Assembly: GCF_028583425.1 (NCBI RefSeq)
Contig: NC_072790.1
Span: 65,000,052 to 65,064,051 of the forward strand
Origin: Eublepharis macularius
Lineage: Eukaryota > Chordata > Lepidosauria > Squamata > Eublepharidae
Reading direction: 5' to 3'
DNA length: 64,000 nucleotides
Part shown: one piece after another, positions 55,801 through 64,000 of the stretch
Layout of the letters: the number at the start of each line of letters is the position of its first letter
Position numbering within the stretch: the stretch's first letter is position 1
Notes under the pieces: generated by a model
Seen by the model: only the letters and a program-made list of their open reading frames with translations
Told to the model about the DNA's origin: nothing
Databases searched by the model: none
Program-made: the position numbers and the translations under genes

Positions 55801-58800
55801 TTTCTTTCATGTATGTGTGCCAGTTTTGTGAAGCTTAATACTTTCTAGTCTAAAGTTAGTTAACTGATGCCAACAAACCAAATTACTACAAAATGGAAAA
55901 GTGTGTTAGAATAATGTTTAGAGTTTTCTTTTTTAAAAGAGGAAGGGCTGCTACTGTTAGGGAGTTGAAGCAGTGAAAGAAGCATGTTTTCAGCAGCCAT
56001 ATTATTGAAAAGTAATTTGAAGTTTATCATGGTCCACTAGGAAATGATTGCGGAAAATGTACAAGGAATATGGCAAAGACTGATTTCTTTGTTGTTACAC
56101 TTAGAAGTGTTTATCCCTGTGACAAACTCTTATTCTTATATCTGTACATGAACTGTTGCTGTAATTTGGCCTTAACAGTCATTCTGGAGGCTTGAGGAAA
56201 AAGCTGTGGAAAGAACCTTTTAAGGACAAAGATGCTGTACTCTTTTCTCAGTTCAAATGTGTAGCTCTCAACTTACGTTGAGCATAAAGCTCTTTTATAA
56301 TGTTAATCTTGCATTACAGAAGTATCCACAGGGAAGATAAGTTCAGTTTCTTTAGTACCCAAAAATCATTGAGACTGTGAAAATAAAGCATCATTTCTAA
56401 TAATGTTCCCATTAATGTTTCTTAGCATTTCTTGTTCCATTTAACAAATTCAGATGGGCATTCTCACTTTCATTTGTGCCTAACTTCTTTTTTTAATTCT
56501 CTTGCTAATTTTTCTTTGCAAGTACAACTGGCTTCTGTTAGGGTTAGTTTAGATGCTGTGCATTTTTTTCATGGAGCCATGTGAATGGTCTTAGAAAACA
56601 TTTTCAGAAAAAATACAATTGTTTTTATTTCAGATTGATGCAACTGAAAAGACCAGTATTACAGACAAGTTAGTTAATTCGACTCCTGGCTTCATTGATA
56701 AGAAAGTTGGAGAAATGGTCTTCTATAAGGTGAGTGAGAGCAGATAGACTTATGACTGTAGTGTAATGGATACTGTTGTACTGTAGCTGGAATTTTGGCA
56801 TTAAAATGGTGATTGAGAACCAGTATGGTAAGAGTGGTTAGCATGTTGGATTGGGACCAGGGAGACCGGGTGTCAAATCCCTGCTTGCCAAGAAACTTAA
56901 TTGGATGGGCTTGAGTCAGCCATTTTCTCTTTCAGCTTGACCTACCTCACATCGTGATTGTTGTGAGCATAAAATGGAGGAGGGGAGGACTATGTACTGT
57001 AAGAAAAGGCAGGGTAAAAATGAACCAAATAAATAATCCATCTATATACTAATTAAAAACTGCTAATATATGTATTTTCACAAGGTAATAGAAGTATTTT
57101 CACAAGGTAAAAGAAGATTCATATCTTTAAACAAGTTTATAGGAAAGTAGGTTGTTTGTTGTTTCCTATAAACAAGTTTATAGGAAAGTAAATTGGAAAA
57201 AATGTTTATCGACGGTCTTCCTGTGCAGTCCCACGTGGGACTGCCCACGTGCAGGCCTGCCAAGTTCAGAGATTTTATAGCTCAAAACCACTAGGGAGCG
57301 CCCTGACCTTCCAGCGCACAAGCGTGGCTGCCTTTCCCACTGAAAACGGCCTCTAGGAGGTGGGACACCCCCGCAGTACCCTCAGTCCTCTTTTGCTGCC
57401 AACTCTAGAGGTTCTAGCTTGCTCTTCTTCTTTGGATCAAGGTTTCCTTTTCTGTAGCTATGTCGGAGAAGGCCTTGTTTAAACGATGTGTATCCTGCAA
57501 CAGAAAGATGACCCAGTCAAACGGCAACTCTAATTGCCTGTATTGTTTAGGGGAAACCCACAATACATAGGCTTGCAAAAACTGCCGCACCTTCACCCCG
57601 AAAGCCAAAGCAAAATGGGCTGGTAGACTGCAAGCCTCCTCATGGGAATGAACCATGGCGGCCACTGATCCACTGGCCATGGCAAAGACCCCTGCCGTGT
57701 CTGTTTCTTCTACCCAGCCTGTTCCGGGCTCCTCTGGAATGAAGACACCATGCTCCTGCTCGTCCCCGGCCCATTTGGAGTCTTGACCACTGTCAGATTT
57801 GACCGCTTCGTCGGCCCGAAGTGCCTTGAAACCGGCAGCACCTACCTCCTCGGATCCAACCCTGTTGGGGACAAGAACCCCTAGGAGTAGAATGCCTTCG
57901 GCTCCAGTCATGGTCTCGGATCGGCAATCTCCTTGGACCCAACACGATGGTTCCTTGACTTCAAAGACTTTGGGCCTGAAAACCCCTCAGAGCAAAACAC
58001 CCTCAGCGCCTATTGATACCTCAGACTGACGTTCCCCTCAGAACCAATGGGATGAGTCCTCTTCAGCTTTGAAGGCTTCGGATCCGATGACTGCTCCGGA
58101 ACCATCCGAGCCTGGTTTAGGAAAAAAGAAAAGGAAGAAGCATCACTCTTCGAAACGCGATAAGGTGATTCTGGAGAGTGTTATCTCACCTCACACACCT
58201 ACTGAACCTCAAGGTGAAGTCGGATCCAAACATCTCAGCAAAAAATGTTGGGGTTCAGGAGACCATTCCTCATCCCACAGTTCTTCCCGCTCCAGGAGCT
58301 GGATGGAAGAGGATGTGATCCTAATAGGTAGGCCCCCTACACCATCGGGGCGGTCTAGATTGCCATGTCAAGGCTCCTGGTCTTTGTGTTTGTACCAGGA
58401 GGGAAGGGGATGCTCCAGACATAGGAGAAGCCCTTACTCCCACAGGAGGGACAGCCTCTATTCTAGAGAGCACTGGCTTACCGATAACCCAACTGCCTAT
58501 CGTTATCACAGGGAGGGCTCTTATTATTCAGAACTCTTATGCTGGCTCCAGACGGACCCCATGCTTGTCTGAAGTGGAATTTGAAGAGAGGGCCCGACAA
58601 TCTTGGTACAGCGACACGCCACCATCGGATTAACCGGAGGGAATGATTGGTCCTTCAGAGGAGGTCTCTCTGACAGATGACTTCTGTGCATATAATGAGC
58701 TATTTCAGTGCATGGCTAGATCCTTGGAAACTGATGTGGCATCAACGGAACTGAGGTCGAAAGACAAGATCCTGCAGCATATTTATTCAGGATCTACACC

Positions 58801-61800
58801 AGCTGTTGCCTTCCCAGTGATTGAAGATTTTGTGGAGCTTCTGAATGGTCTGAATTTGAAGCCAGCCTCCACTCCTGCCACCAACAGGAAGGTTGAGAAT
58901 CTTTACAGGACAAGGGATGACCTTTGCCTGTTTTTGTTGCTACATCCACCTCCATCACTTGTTACCGAGGAGATGCAGGCCAAACCCAAGCGGGGGTCTC
59001 TATCCGTCCCCTCCAATAAGGAGAGTAGGAATAGAGATGCCATGGGATGGAAGGCCTACACTTCTGCGGTCTTCAACGTCAAGATTGCCAACTATGTTGC
59101 TATGATGGCGGCTTATCAGCTGCTTCTCTGGAATAAAGTAGCTACTTTCGTACCAAAATTGCTTGAGGACCAGAGAATCTTCCTCAAGGTCATCCAGGAA
59201 GAAGCGGTCCATTTATCCCACCATCAAATTAACGCAAGCCGAAATATGACAGATACCTCCATGAGGTCATTGCTTTTGGCTGTTGTCCTTCAGAGGTTTG
59301 CATGGCTGAGAACTACAGTGCTCCTGATGGAGACCAAAACTAAAGTTGAGGACCTCCCTTTTGAAGGACATACTTTATTTTCGGAGAATACGGATGAGTA
59401 TATATCCAACAAGAGCAAGGGCAGGCTTATGGCGCATTCGTATGGAGTCCTTCCTCAACAACTTCCTCCTAACAGGTCTCAGTATAGATCCTTCCCGAGG
59501 GGTTGCCAACATCGTTTCCACCCGTACCAGGGGTGTTCCTGCCAAACCAAGCGGTCCTATCAGAGCCCGCACTCATCCTTCTCCAGAAAGAAGCAAGGTC
59601 ACAAAAACAAGTAGGGAGCTCACCAGCAGCATGCTAAGGAGCAGACCCACTCCCACAAGCAATTTTGACAATTACAGGGCCCTGACCCGATGTTTGGGGT
59701 CAGGCTGCGTTCTTACTTTTCTGAGTGGTGTAATGTCACCTCTGATGTTTGGGTTTTACAAATAGTTCAAGTTGGTTATAAAATTGAATTTCTGGGATTA
59801 CCATGTCTTTGGCTCCCTATTTTTAGTGCTAAAGGGTCTCAACCCAGGGTATTGGCTGAACTGTCAGCCCTTTTGGAAAAGGGAGTTATTGAGGAAGTTA
59901 CTGATCAGTACTTGCTGTTAGGTTTTTACTCCAATTTGTTTGTGGTAGAAAAGAAGGATGGGGCCTCTGGCCTATACTGGATCTCCGTAATTTGAATAAG
60001 TTTATTCAAGTTTGCTAATTTAAAATGACCACTTTACAGGCGGTCCTAACCCTGGTACCTCCACAGTCCTGGTTCGCGGTCTTAGACCTAAAGGATGCTT
60101 TTTTTCATATTTCAATTTTTCTGGAGCACAAGAAGTTCTTATGTTTTACCTATGGCACTCGTATCTTCCAGTACAGAATGCTCCCCTTTGGGCTATCTAC
60201 AGCTTCGCGGGTTTTTATCAAATGTATGGCAGTAGTTATAGCCTATCTGAGAGTCCAGAGGTGTTGTATTTTTCCCTATTTAGACAATTGGCTGATTGTT
60301 GGACATTCAGCTGACGATGTAACCAGACAGATCTCTACTACACTGTCCACTTGCCTTAAATTGGGTCTGTTTGTCAGTGGAATACCAAATCAGGTTCAAG
60401 GTTTTGGTATTAACCTATAAAGCCCTAAGTGGACAGGGACCGTCGTACCTGTGGGACCGCCTCTCCCTATATGAGACCCAGAGGACCCTTCGCTCAAGCG
60501 ACAAACATCTGTTAAAGATCCCTGGCCCTAGGGAGGCCCGCCTAGCATTGACCAGGGCCAGGGCGTTTTTGGCCCTGGCCCCAGCCTGGTAGAACGCTGT
60601 CTTGCGAGACCAGGGCCCGGCAGGACTTGTTGGCATTTTGCCGGGCCTGCAAGGTGGAGCTGTTCCGCCAGGCATATGGGTGATGCTGGGCGGTGCCCCC
60701 CCCAGTGGGGGGTGAAATTATGTGCCCTCCCGCCCAATGTCACCTCCCATCTTTTATATGGTTGCTGTAAACTGCTCTATGGACGGTGATAGGTGAATGT
60801 CTAATGTGCTGCTGTGCTCTTTATTGTTATAGTTGTATCTATATAGTGGTATTATGTTTTTAAATGAATGATATACATTATTTATATTTTTAATGGTCAC
60901 TGCTGATAAATTGTATAGTGTGTTTTTAGTTGTTGTGATCCGCCCTGAGCCCACCTGTTTGTGGGGGGCGGACTATAAATTTAAGAACATAAATAATAAA
61001 ATAATAATAATCTAAAGAAATCCAAACTTGCCCCTTCCAGAGTTATAGTTCATAGGAGCTGTTATTGATGGGATCCAGGACGCGGGTTTCTTACCTTCAA
61101 AGAGGGCCCTGAAGGTCAAGGCATTGGTTAGGAGGTTCAAGAAGTGCAGATTCCAACCTGCCCGTCTCATTCAGACCTTGTTGGGATATATGGCCTCTAC
61201 CACTGCTGTGGTACCTTTAGCAAGGCTGCATACATGCCCCTTGCAGCTTTGGTTTAGTTCAGTTTTCTTCGCTGAGTGGGATTCTCAGGACAAGAGGTTT
61301 AGCATTCCCCGGAGGGTCCTCCTTTCCCTAGACTGGTGGATGGTCCAGTCGAACCTCTACAAAGGTATTAGTTTTGGTTACAGACAACTGGATGTATCTG
61401 TTACTATGGACGCATCCAATCTTGGTTGGGGCACTCACTGTGAGGGGTCCTATGCACATGGCGTGTGGGATGATTCTGAATGTCACGAGTATATCAACTT
61501 TCTGGAATTGAGGGCAGTCTTATATGCGTTGGTTTCATTTGCCGATACTGTAAGGAACAAGACTGTCCAGATACTTACAGAAAACACAACTACTATGTTT
61601 TATGTAAACAAATGGGAGGCATGAAGTCAATGACTCTGTGCAAGGAAGCTGTGAAAATCTGGAATTGGGCCACAGATCATTCGGTGTGGCTTCAAGCAGT
61701 TCATATCCCGGGTGTGGACAATGAGGTAGCAGATTATTTGAGCAGACTACAGGGGGACAATCACGAGTGGTCCCTGCAGGATACTTACTTACCCCGTTTT

Positions 61801-63975
61801 TACAAGTGGGGTCTTCCTGACGTCGACCTCTTTGCTTCCGAGGAGAACCGCAAGACTCCCTGTTTTTGTTTCAGAGGTGGCATAGGTCATGAGTCACTTG
61901 GGGACGTGTTTCAACTCAGGTGGTCCAATCACCTCTTCTACATGTTTCCCCCGTTTCCACTTCTGGCCAGCATTCTCAGCAAAATTCAGGTGGACGTAGG
62001 CCATCCTAATAGCCCCGTATGGCCACGGCAGCCTTGGTTCCACACACTCCTGAGGTTGCAGACTCTAATGTACCATTTTCCGATAACCCCGGACCTGTTG
62101 TCTTGGAGAGGGGTGTTACACCACAGAATAGACAAACTCAAACTGACAGCTGATCATTCAGGACACTCCTTCTCTGAGGGAGTGACTCACATATTACAGA
62201 ATGCTAGGCGGTTATCTACCCACCAGTCTTACACCATTAAATGGAACAAGTTTAGTGCTTGGTGTTCAGATCCCCTAGCTTCTTCCCTATGTGAAATACT
62301 GGATTTTCCTTGGGAACTTAAACAGGGGGATCTGTCTAATTCTTCTGTCAAAGTTTACCTGGCGGTGATTTCTGCCTTCCACCCCCCGATAAACTGGAAA
62401 ATGGTGTTTTCTCACTGTACGTCTAAGTTATTTTTGAAGGGCTTGAACAATTGGTTTCCCCCTGTCAGAACTATAGTCCCTCAATGGTCACTGCCCCTGG
62501 TTTTGACTAGGCTTATGTCTAGGTCCTTTGAGCCGTTAGCCACATGTCCCTTATGTTTTCTGTCTATGAAGGTGGTTTTCCTGGTGGCCGTTACTTCTGC
62601 CCGGAGGGTTGGAGAGTTAGCTGCGTTATGCTGTGAACCCCCTTACCTGAAGGTTCACGCTGAAAAAGTGGTTCTTAGGACTAAAGTGGATTTTTTAACT
62701 GAAAGTAGTTTGTAGTTTCCACCTTTCTCAGGAAATCTCTTTACCTGTTTTTTTCCGTAACCAGACCATGGAAGCGCAGAAGGCTCTCCACGCACTAGAT
62801 GTACGGAGGGTGATCCTCTTTTATTTGGATCCTTTATTTGGATCCTTTAAAACCTTTAAAAGTAGATTCCCACCTTTTTGTGTGTTTCTCGGGTCAGAAA
62901 AAGGGTTAAGAGGACTAGCCCCCAGACTTTTGGCTTGTTGGGTGGTTCAGACAATTTTATTGTGTTATAAGACTGCAAACTTACTTTGCCCGTTGGAGAT
63001 TCATGCTCATTCTACTAGGTCCCAGACATCTTTGGAAGCCCTCCTGAGAGGTGTTCTGCGTCAAGATACCTGCAAGGCAGCGACGTGGGCCTTGGCTGAC
63101 ATGTTTGTCAGGCATTACACCTTGGACGTCCTAGACAGGAAAGAGATGGCAGTGGATTCAGCGGTTCTGCAATCGATCTTCTTGTGATGACACTTCAATG
63201 CCTCCACCCAGGTATTTAAGCTTTGTAATCTCCCATGTGGGATTGCACAGGAAGACCATCGATGAAAAACAGTGTTGTACTTGCCTGTAACTGTTCATCT
63301 AAGTCTTCCGTGCAGGCACACATACCCTCCCTCCTTCCCCGCTAACACTCTTGGTACTTATCTTGGAGCATGGCAGCAAAAGAGGACTGAGGGTACTGCA
63401 GGGGCGCCCCACCTCCTAGAGGCCATTTTCAGTGGGAAAGGCAGCCGCGCATGCATGCTGGGAGGCAAGGGTGCCCCCTGGTGGTATTGAGCTATAAAAA
63501 TCTCTGAAGTTGGCAGGCCTGCTCATGCGCAGTTCCATGTGTGCCTGCATGGAAGACCTAGATGAACAACAGTTACAGGTAAGTGCAATACTGTTTTTCT
63601 TTGTCCAAAAAATAATCTTTCACCTCCCTCGACCCTTTCCTTCAATCTTACCAGTTCTAGGGTTTCACTTCAGGCTTCTCAGAATAAAAGTATGTTCAAC
63701 ATTGCTCTATAGCAGAAAATAGACAACATAAGTTTCATCTCAGAGAGGACTTGAAATAATTTCAGTTAAATAAGGGGTACAACCGGAGGCAGAATTGACC
63801 TTTATAATTTAAATCAGCCTCTTCTTTTCAAATTCAGGTTCCTTTCTGTGATGCAGTGGATTTAGTTCGTGTAAGAAGAGTTTACTTTCATGGCGGCTAT
63901 GCTTATGTACCTCATCAGGATATTATTTCCATTGTCTTGAACAATTACAGAACGCAGCTCTCAAAAGCTCTGGCA
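42312..63975 (+). CDS. PRIM2: PRIM2, DNA primase large subunit (N-terminal half; gene continues beyond window)
   Basis: PRIM2 (p58) partners PRIM1 in the DNA polymerase alpha-primase complex and helps start the RNA primers of replication in the nucleus (family knowledge). Exons 42312-42462, 42737-42840, 44524-44603, 47796-47916, 56634-56729 and 63838-63975 join in frame to 690 nt, residues 1-230 of an expected ~510. Clear orthology: [69 protein letters not shown] and LSKALA. All junctions are GT-AG. Only the N-terminal, PRIM1-binding domain is encoded; the 4Fe-4S C-terminal domain is downstream. Divergence from human is highest in the exon ending VNLAYDA and the next exon. Confidence 0.97.
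42737..42840 (+). CDS. PRIM2: PRIM2 second coding exon
   Basis: 104 nt after TTATTTTGCAG, encoding [20 protein letters not shown] then [15 protein letters not shown], ending at AGA|GTAAGT. Human counterpart [19 protein letters not shown]. Confidence 0.96.
43674..44115 (-). mobile_element. LINE C-terminal fragment and 3' UTR, minus strand, with (CTA)n tail
   Basis: On the minus strand a frame reads [20 protein letters not shown], a Cys/His 'AHxxFxC' end typical of the C-terminus of non-LTR reverse transcriptases, followed by about 180 bp of UTR and a (CTA)9 tail (43674-43700). Clade not identified; degraded upstream. In PRIM2, antisense to the gene. Confidence 0.6.
44524..44603 (+). CDS. PRIM2: PRIM2 third coding exon
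   Basis: 80 nt after TTTTTAG, encoding [20 protein letters not shown] then RLAYCQ and part of Ser; donor GTATGT. The [15 protein letters not shown] block is almost identical to mammals. Confidence 0.96.
45510..46390 (+). mobile_element. L2-type LINE 3' fragment, plus strand, degraded
   Basis: Carries the end of the reverse transcriptase and C-terminal part in broken frames: [62 protein letters not shown]. Then a UTR with 'attgctaccttgggcctatg' and an AATAAATAATAAAT tail. Phrase order matches L2/CR1-type LINEs. Confidence 0.82.
46395..47795. other. PRIM2 intron 4 end, nothing recognised
   Basis: AT-rich sequence up to the acceptor of the exon at 47796; no repeat family named. Confidence 0.4.
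47796..47916 (+). CDS. PRIM2: PRIM2 fourth coding exon
   Basis: 121 nt after CTACTCTAG, encoding [20 protein letters not shown] then [20 protein letters not shown]; donor GCT|GTAAGT. Confidence 0.96.
47917..49760. other. PRIM2 intron, nothing recognised
   Basis: Sequence after the exon at 47796-47916. No transposon ends or exon seen. Confidence 0.4.
49761..49821 (+). repeat. (TTTA)n microsatellite
   Basis: About 14 TTTA repeats directly before a truncated SINE. Confidence 0.95.
49825..50035 (+). mobile_element. tRNA-derived SINE, 5'-truncated, plus strand
   Basis: Starts near box B ('gtttgattccccactcctc') and continues 'gaagccaactaagtgacctt', 'ctcactcacctcaaagggtg', 'gggcggtatataaatcgaat', (TTA)n. 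Lacks the box A half. Confidence 0.88.
50716..50970 (+). mobile_element. tRNA-derived SINE, full length, plus strand
   Basis: Box A tagtgtagtggttaagagtg at 50722, box B 'accgggtttgattctccgc', then 'gaagccagctaggtgacctt', 'ccccacctacctcacagggt', 'gtggtatataaatcgaatgt' and (TTA)n. The best preserved SINE of the window. Confidence 0.93.
50975..54260. other. PRIM2 intron, nothing recognised
   Basis: 3.3 kb of AT-rich sequence. Small frames are present but none shows a known domain; no transposon ends seen. Confidence 0.4.
54268..54462 (-). mobile_element. 5S rRNA-derived SINE (SINE3-like), minus strand
   Basis: On the minus strand 'cctcagaagctaagcagggt' and 'tggtacttggatggggga' reproduce the internal promoter part of 5S rRNA, followed by 'gcagaggaagacaatggcaa' and 'accacctgtgcttctcactt', the usual body. 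The start of the 5S part near 54462 is degraded, and flanking T/G-rich repeats lie at the other end. Confidence 0.85.
54724..55124. mobile_element. hAT non-autonomous element, CAGGGGTCCCCA family, copy 2
   Basis: Begins caggggtttccaacc and ends 'attgaggaccccc'; the inner sequence follows 12613-13001 throughout ('ggcacctttggaattctaat', 'cacaaaacatcagggagtga', 'aatctgcacagccaatcaaa'). Flanked by acgtaatc (54716-54723) and atgtaatc (55125-55132), 7/8 match with a CpG-type change. Confidence 0.9.
55135..56630. other. PRIM2 intron, nothing recognised
   Basis: Up to the acceptor of the exon at 56634. No repeat family or exon identified. Confidence 0.4.
56634..56729 (+). CDS. PRIM2: PRIM2 fifth coding exon
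   Basis: 96 nt (32 codons, phase 0 both sides) after TTTATTTCAG, encoding [20 protein letters not shown] then [12 protein letters not shown]; donor AAG|GTGAGT. The human exon is also 32 codons but diverged in its middle. Confidence 0.94.
56815..57037 (+). mobile_element. tRNA-derived SINE, plus strand, diverged
   Basis: 'accagtatggtaagagtggt' and 'tagcatgttggattgggacc' (box A region), 'accgggtgtcaaatccct' (box B), 'gacctacctcacatcgtgat', 'tgtgagcataaaatggagga' and an AAATAAATAA tail. Confidence 0.8.
57204..57410 (+). repeat. Left inverted terminal repeat of the old DIRS
   Basis: From 'tttatcgacggtcttcctg' to 'cagtcctcttttgctgcc'; pairs with about 63370-63560, with many differences. Confidence 0.8.
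57460..59615 (+). pseudogene. Old DIRS gag-like region (fossil)
   Basis: Begins with a Cys-rich segment like that of the young DIRS ([18 protein letters not shown]), has a Ser/Pro-rich middle and a helical part with [20 protein letters not shown] and [20 protein letters not shown], alignable by eye to the young copy. Broken. Confidence 0.8.
59850..62110 (+). pseudogene. Old DIRS RT-RNase H region (fossil, split by a LINE)
   Basis: Reverse transcriptase blocks such as [16 protein letters not shown] and [17 protein letters not shown] lie before the LINE insertion. RNase H blocks such as [17 protein letters not shown] and [17 protein letters not shown], and the methyltransferase-like [16 protein letters not shown], lie after it. 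Broken. Confidence 0.85.
60376..61012 (+). mobile_element. L2-type LINE 3' fragment nested in the old DIRS
   Basis: The C-terminal LINE phrase [20 protein letters not shown], then [20 protein letters not shown] and [12 protein letters not shown], is followed by a UTR with 'tgtgatccgccctgagccca' and a 'taataaaataataataat' tail. DIRS RT coding stops where it starts and resumes where it ends. Exact ends uncertain by about 10 bp. Confidence 0.85.
62150..63190 (+). pseudogene. Old DIRS tyrosine recombinase region (fossil)
   Basis: Recognisable by [41 protein letters not shown] and FVRHYTLDV, parallel to the young element's recombinase. Broken. Confidence 0.85.
63228..63310 (+). repeat. Internal complementary region of the old DIRS
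   Basis: 'cccatgtgggattgcacagg' and 'aagaccatcgatga' complement the left end, directly joined to 'aaaacagtgttgtacttgcc' and 'tgtaactgttcatctaagtc', which complement the right end. Confidence 0.8.
63370..63596 (-). repeat. Right inverted terminal repeat of the old DIRS
   Basis: From 'ggcagcaaaagaggactgag' to 'gtaagtgcaatactgttttt'; complement of the left repeat with many differences. Confidence 0.8.
63838..63975 (+). CDS. PRIM2: PRIM2 sixth coding exon (last in window)
   Basis: 138 nt after CAAATTCAG, encoding [40 protein letters not shown] and LSKALA; donor GCA|GTAAGT. Human counterpart [25 protein letters not shown]. Confidence 0.96.
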
Positions 63976-64000
63976 GTAAGTCTTTTTTTCCCTTCTAATT

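Larger units (their letters stand above)
57204..63596 (+). mobile_element. DIRS-type retrotransposon, second lineage, old and broken
   Basis: Same layout as the element at 14268-20368 but a different, diverged family: inverted ends around 'cgacggtcttcctgtgcagt' and 'aggtaagtgcaatactgttt', a gag-like part, RT-RNase H, a tyrosine recombinase part and an internal complementary region. The two terminal repeats differ at many positions and the coding parts carry many breaks (of the order of ten), so it is a fossil. It lies in PRIM2 between coding exons 5 and 6, in the sense direction, and is interrupted by an L2 LINE at about 60376-61012. Confidence 0.92.

Overview
The window is vertebrate nuclear DNA, almost certainly from a squamate reptile (gecko-like is my guess). 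It holds multi-exon host genes with GT-AG introns, two CpG-rich promoters, and squamate-style interspersed repeats: tRNA-derived SINEs ending in a 'ggtatataaatcgaat...TTATTATT' tail, L2-type LINE 3' ends, Penelope-like elements, hAT elements and DIRS retrotransposons. Two host genes are recognisable. RAB23 (small Rab GTPase of the ciliary/Hedgehog pathway) lies on the minus strand. Its six coding exons between 7371 and 22723 add up to a complete 237-residue protein. PRIM2 (large, p58, subunit of DNA primase) lies on the plus strand. A probable non-coding exon 1 ends at 40990, and six coding exons between 42312 and 63975 encode the first 230 residues; the iron-sulphur C-terminal half lies beyond the window. 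The two genes are head to head, as in other vertebrates.

Layout: 1-7370 is the RAB23 3' UTR and downstream sequence with a hAT element carrying an expanded minisatellite. 7371-22787 holds RAB23 exons 7 to 2 with large introns; intron 3 carries a 6.1-kb DIRS retrotransposon that looks whole. 22788-29177 is RAB23 intron 1, with a Penelope fragment (open GIY-YIG endonuclease ORF) nested in a tRNA SINE. 28670-29445 is the CpG island taken as the RAB23 promoter. 29450-40740 is the intergenic spacer, with SINEs, hAT MITEs, LINE tails and a striking long inverted repeat at 36492-36730. 40745-40990 is the PRIM2 promoter and exon 1. 41000-64000 is PRIM2; its intron between coding exons 5 and 6 (56730-63837) carries a second, old and broken DIRS element that itself received an L2 LINE insertion.

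The host genes are ordinary and well conserved. The unusual content is in the mobile elements: a DIRS copy with nearly identical inverted terminal repeats, three open reading frames and a clear internal complementary region matching a circle junction; a second, older DIRS lineage; several insertions dated relative to each other by nesting; and elements whose ends are fixed by exact 8-bp target duplications. I found no bacterial-type system, CRISPR array or functional tRNA/rRNA gene.
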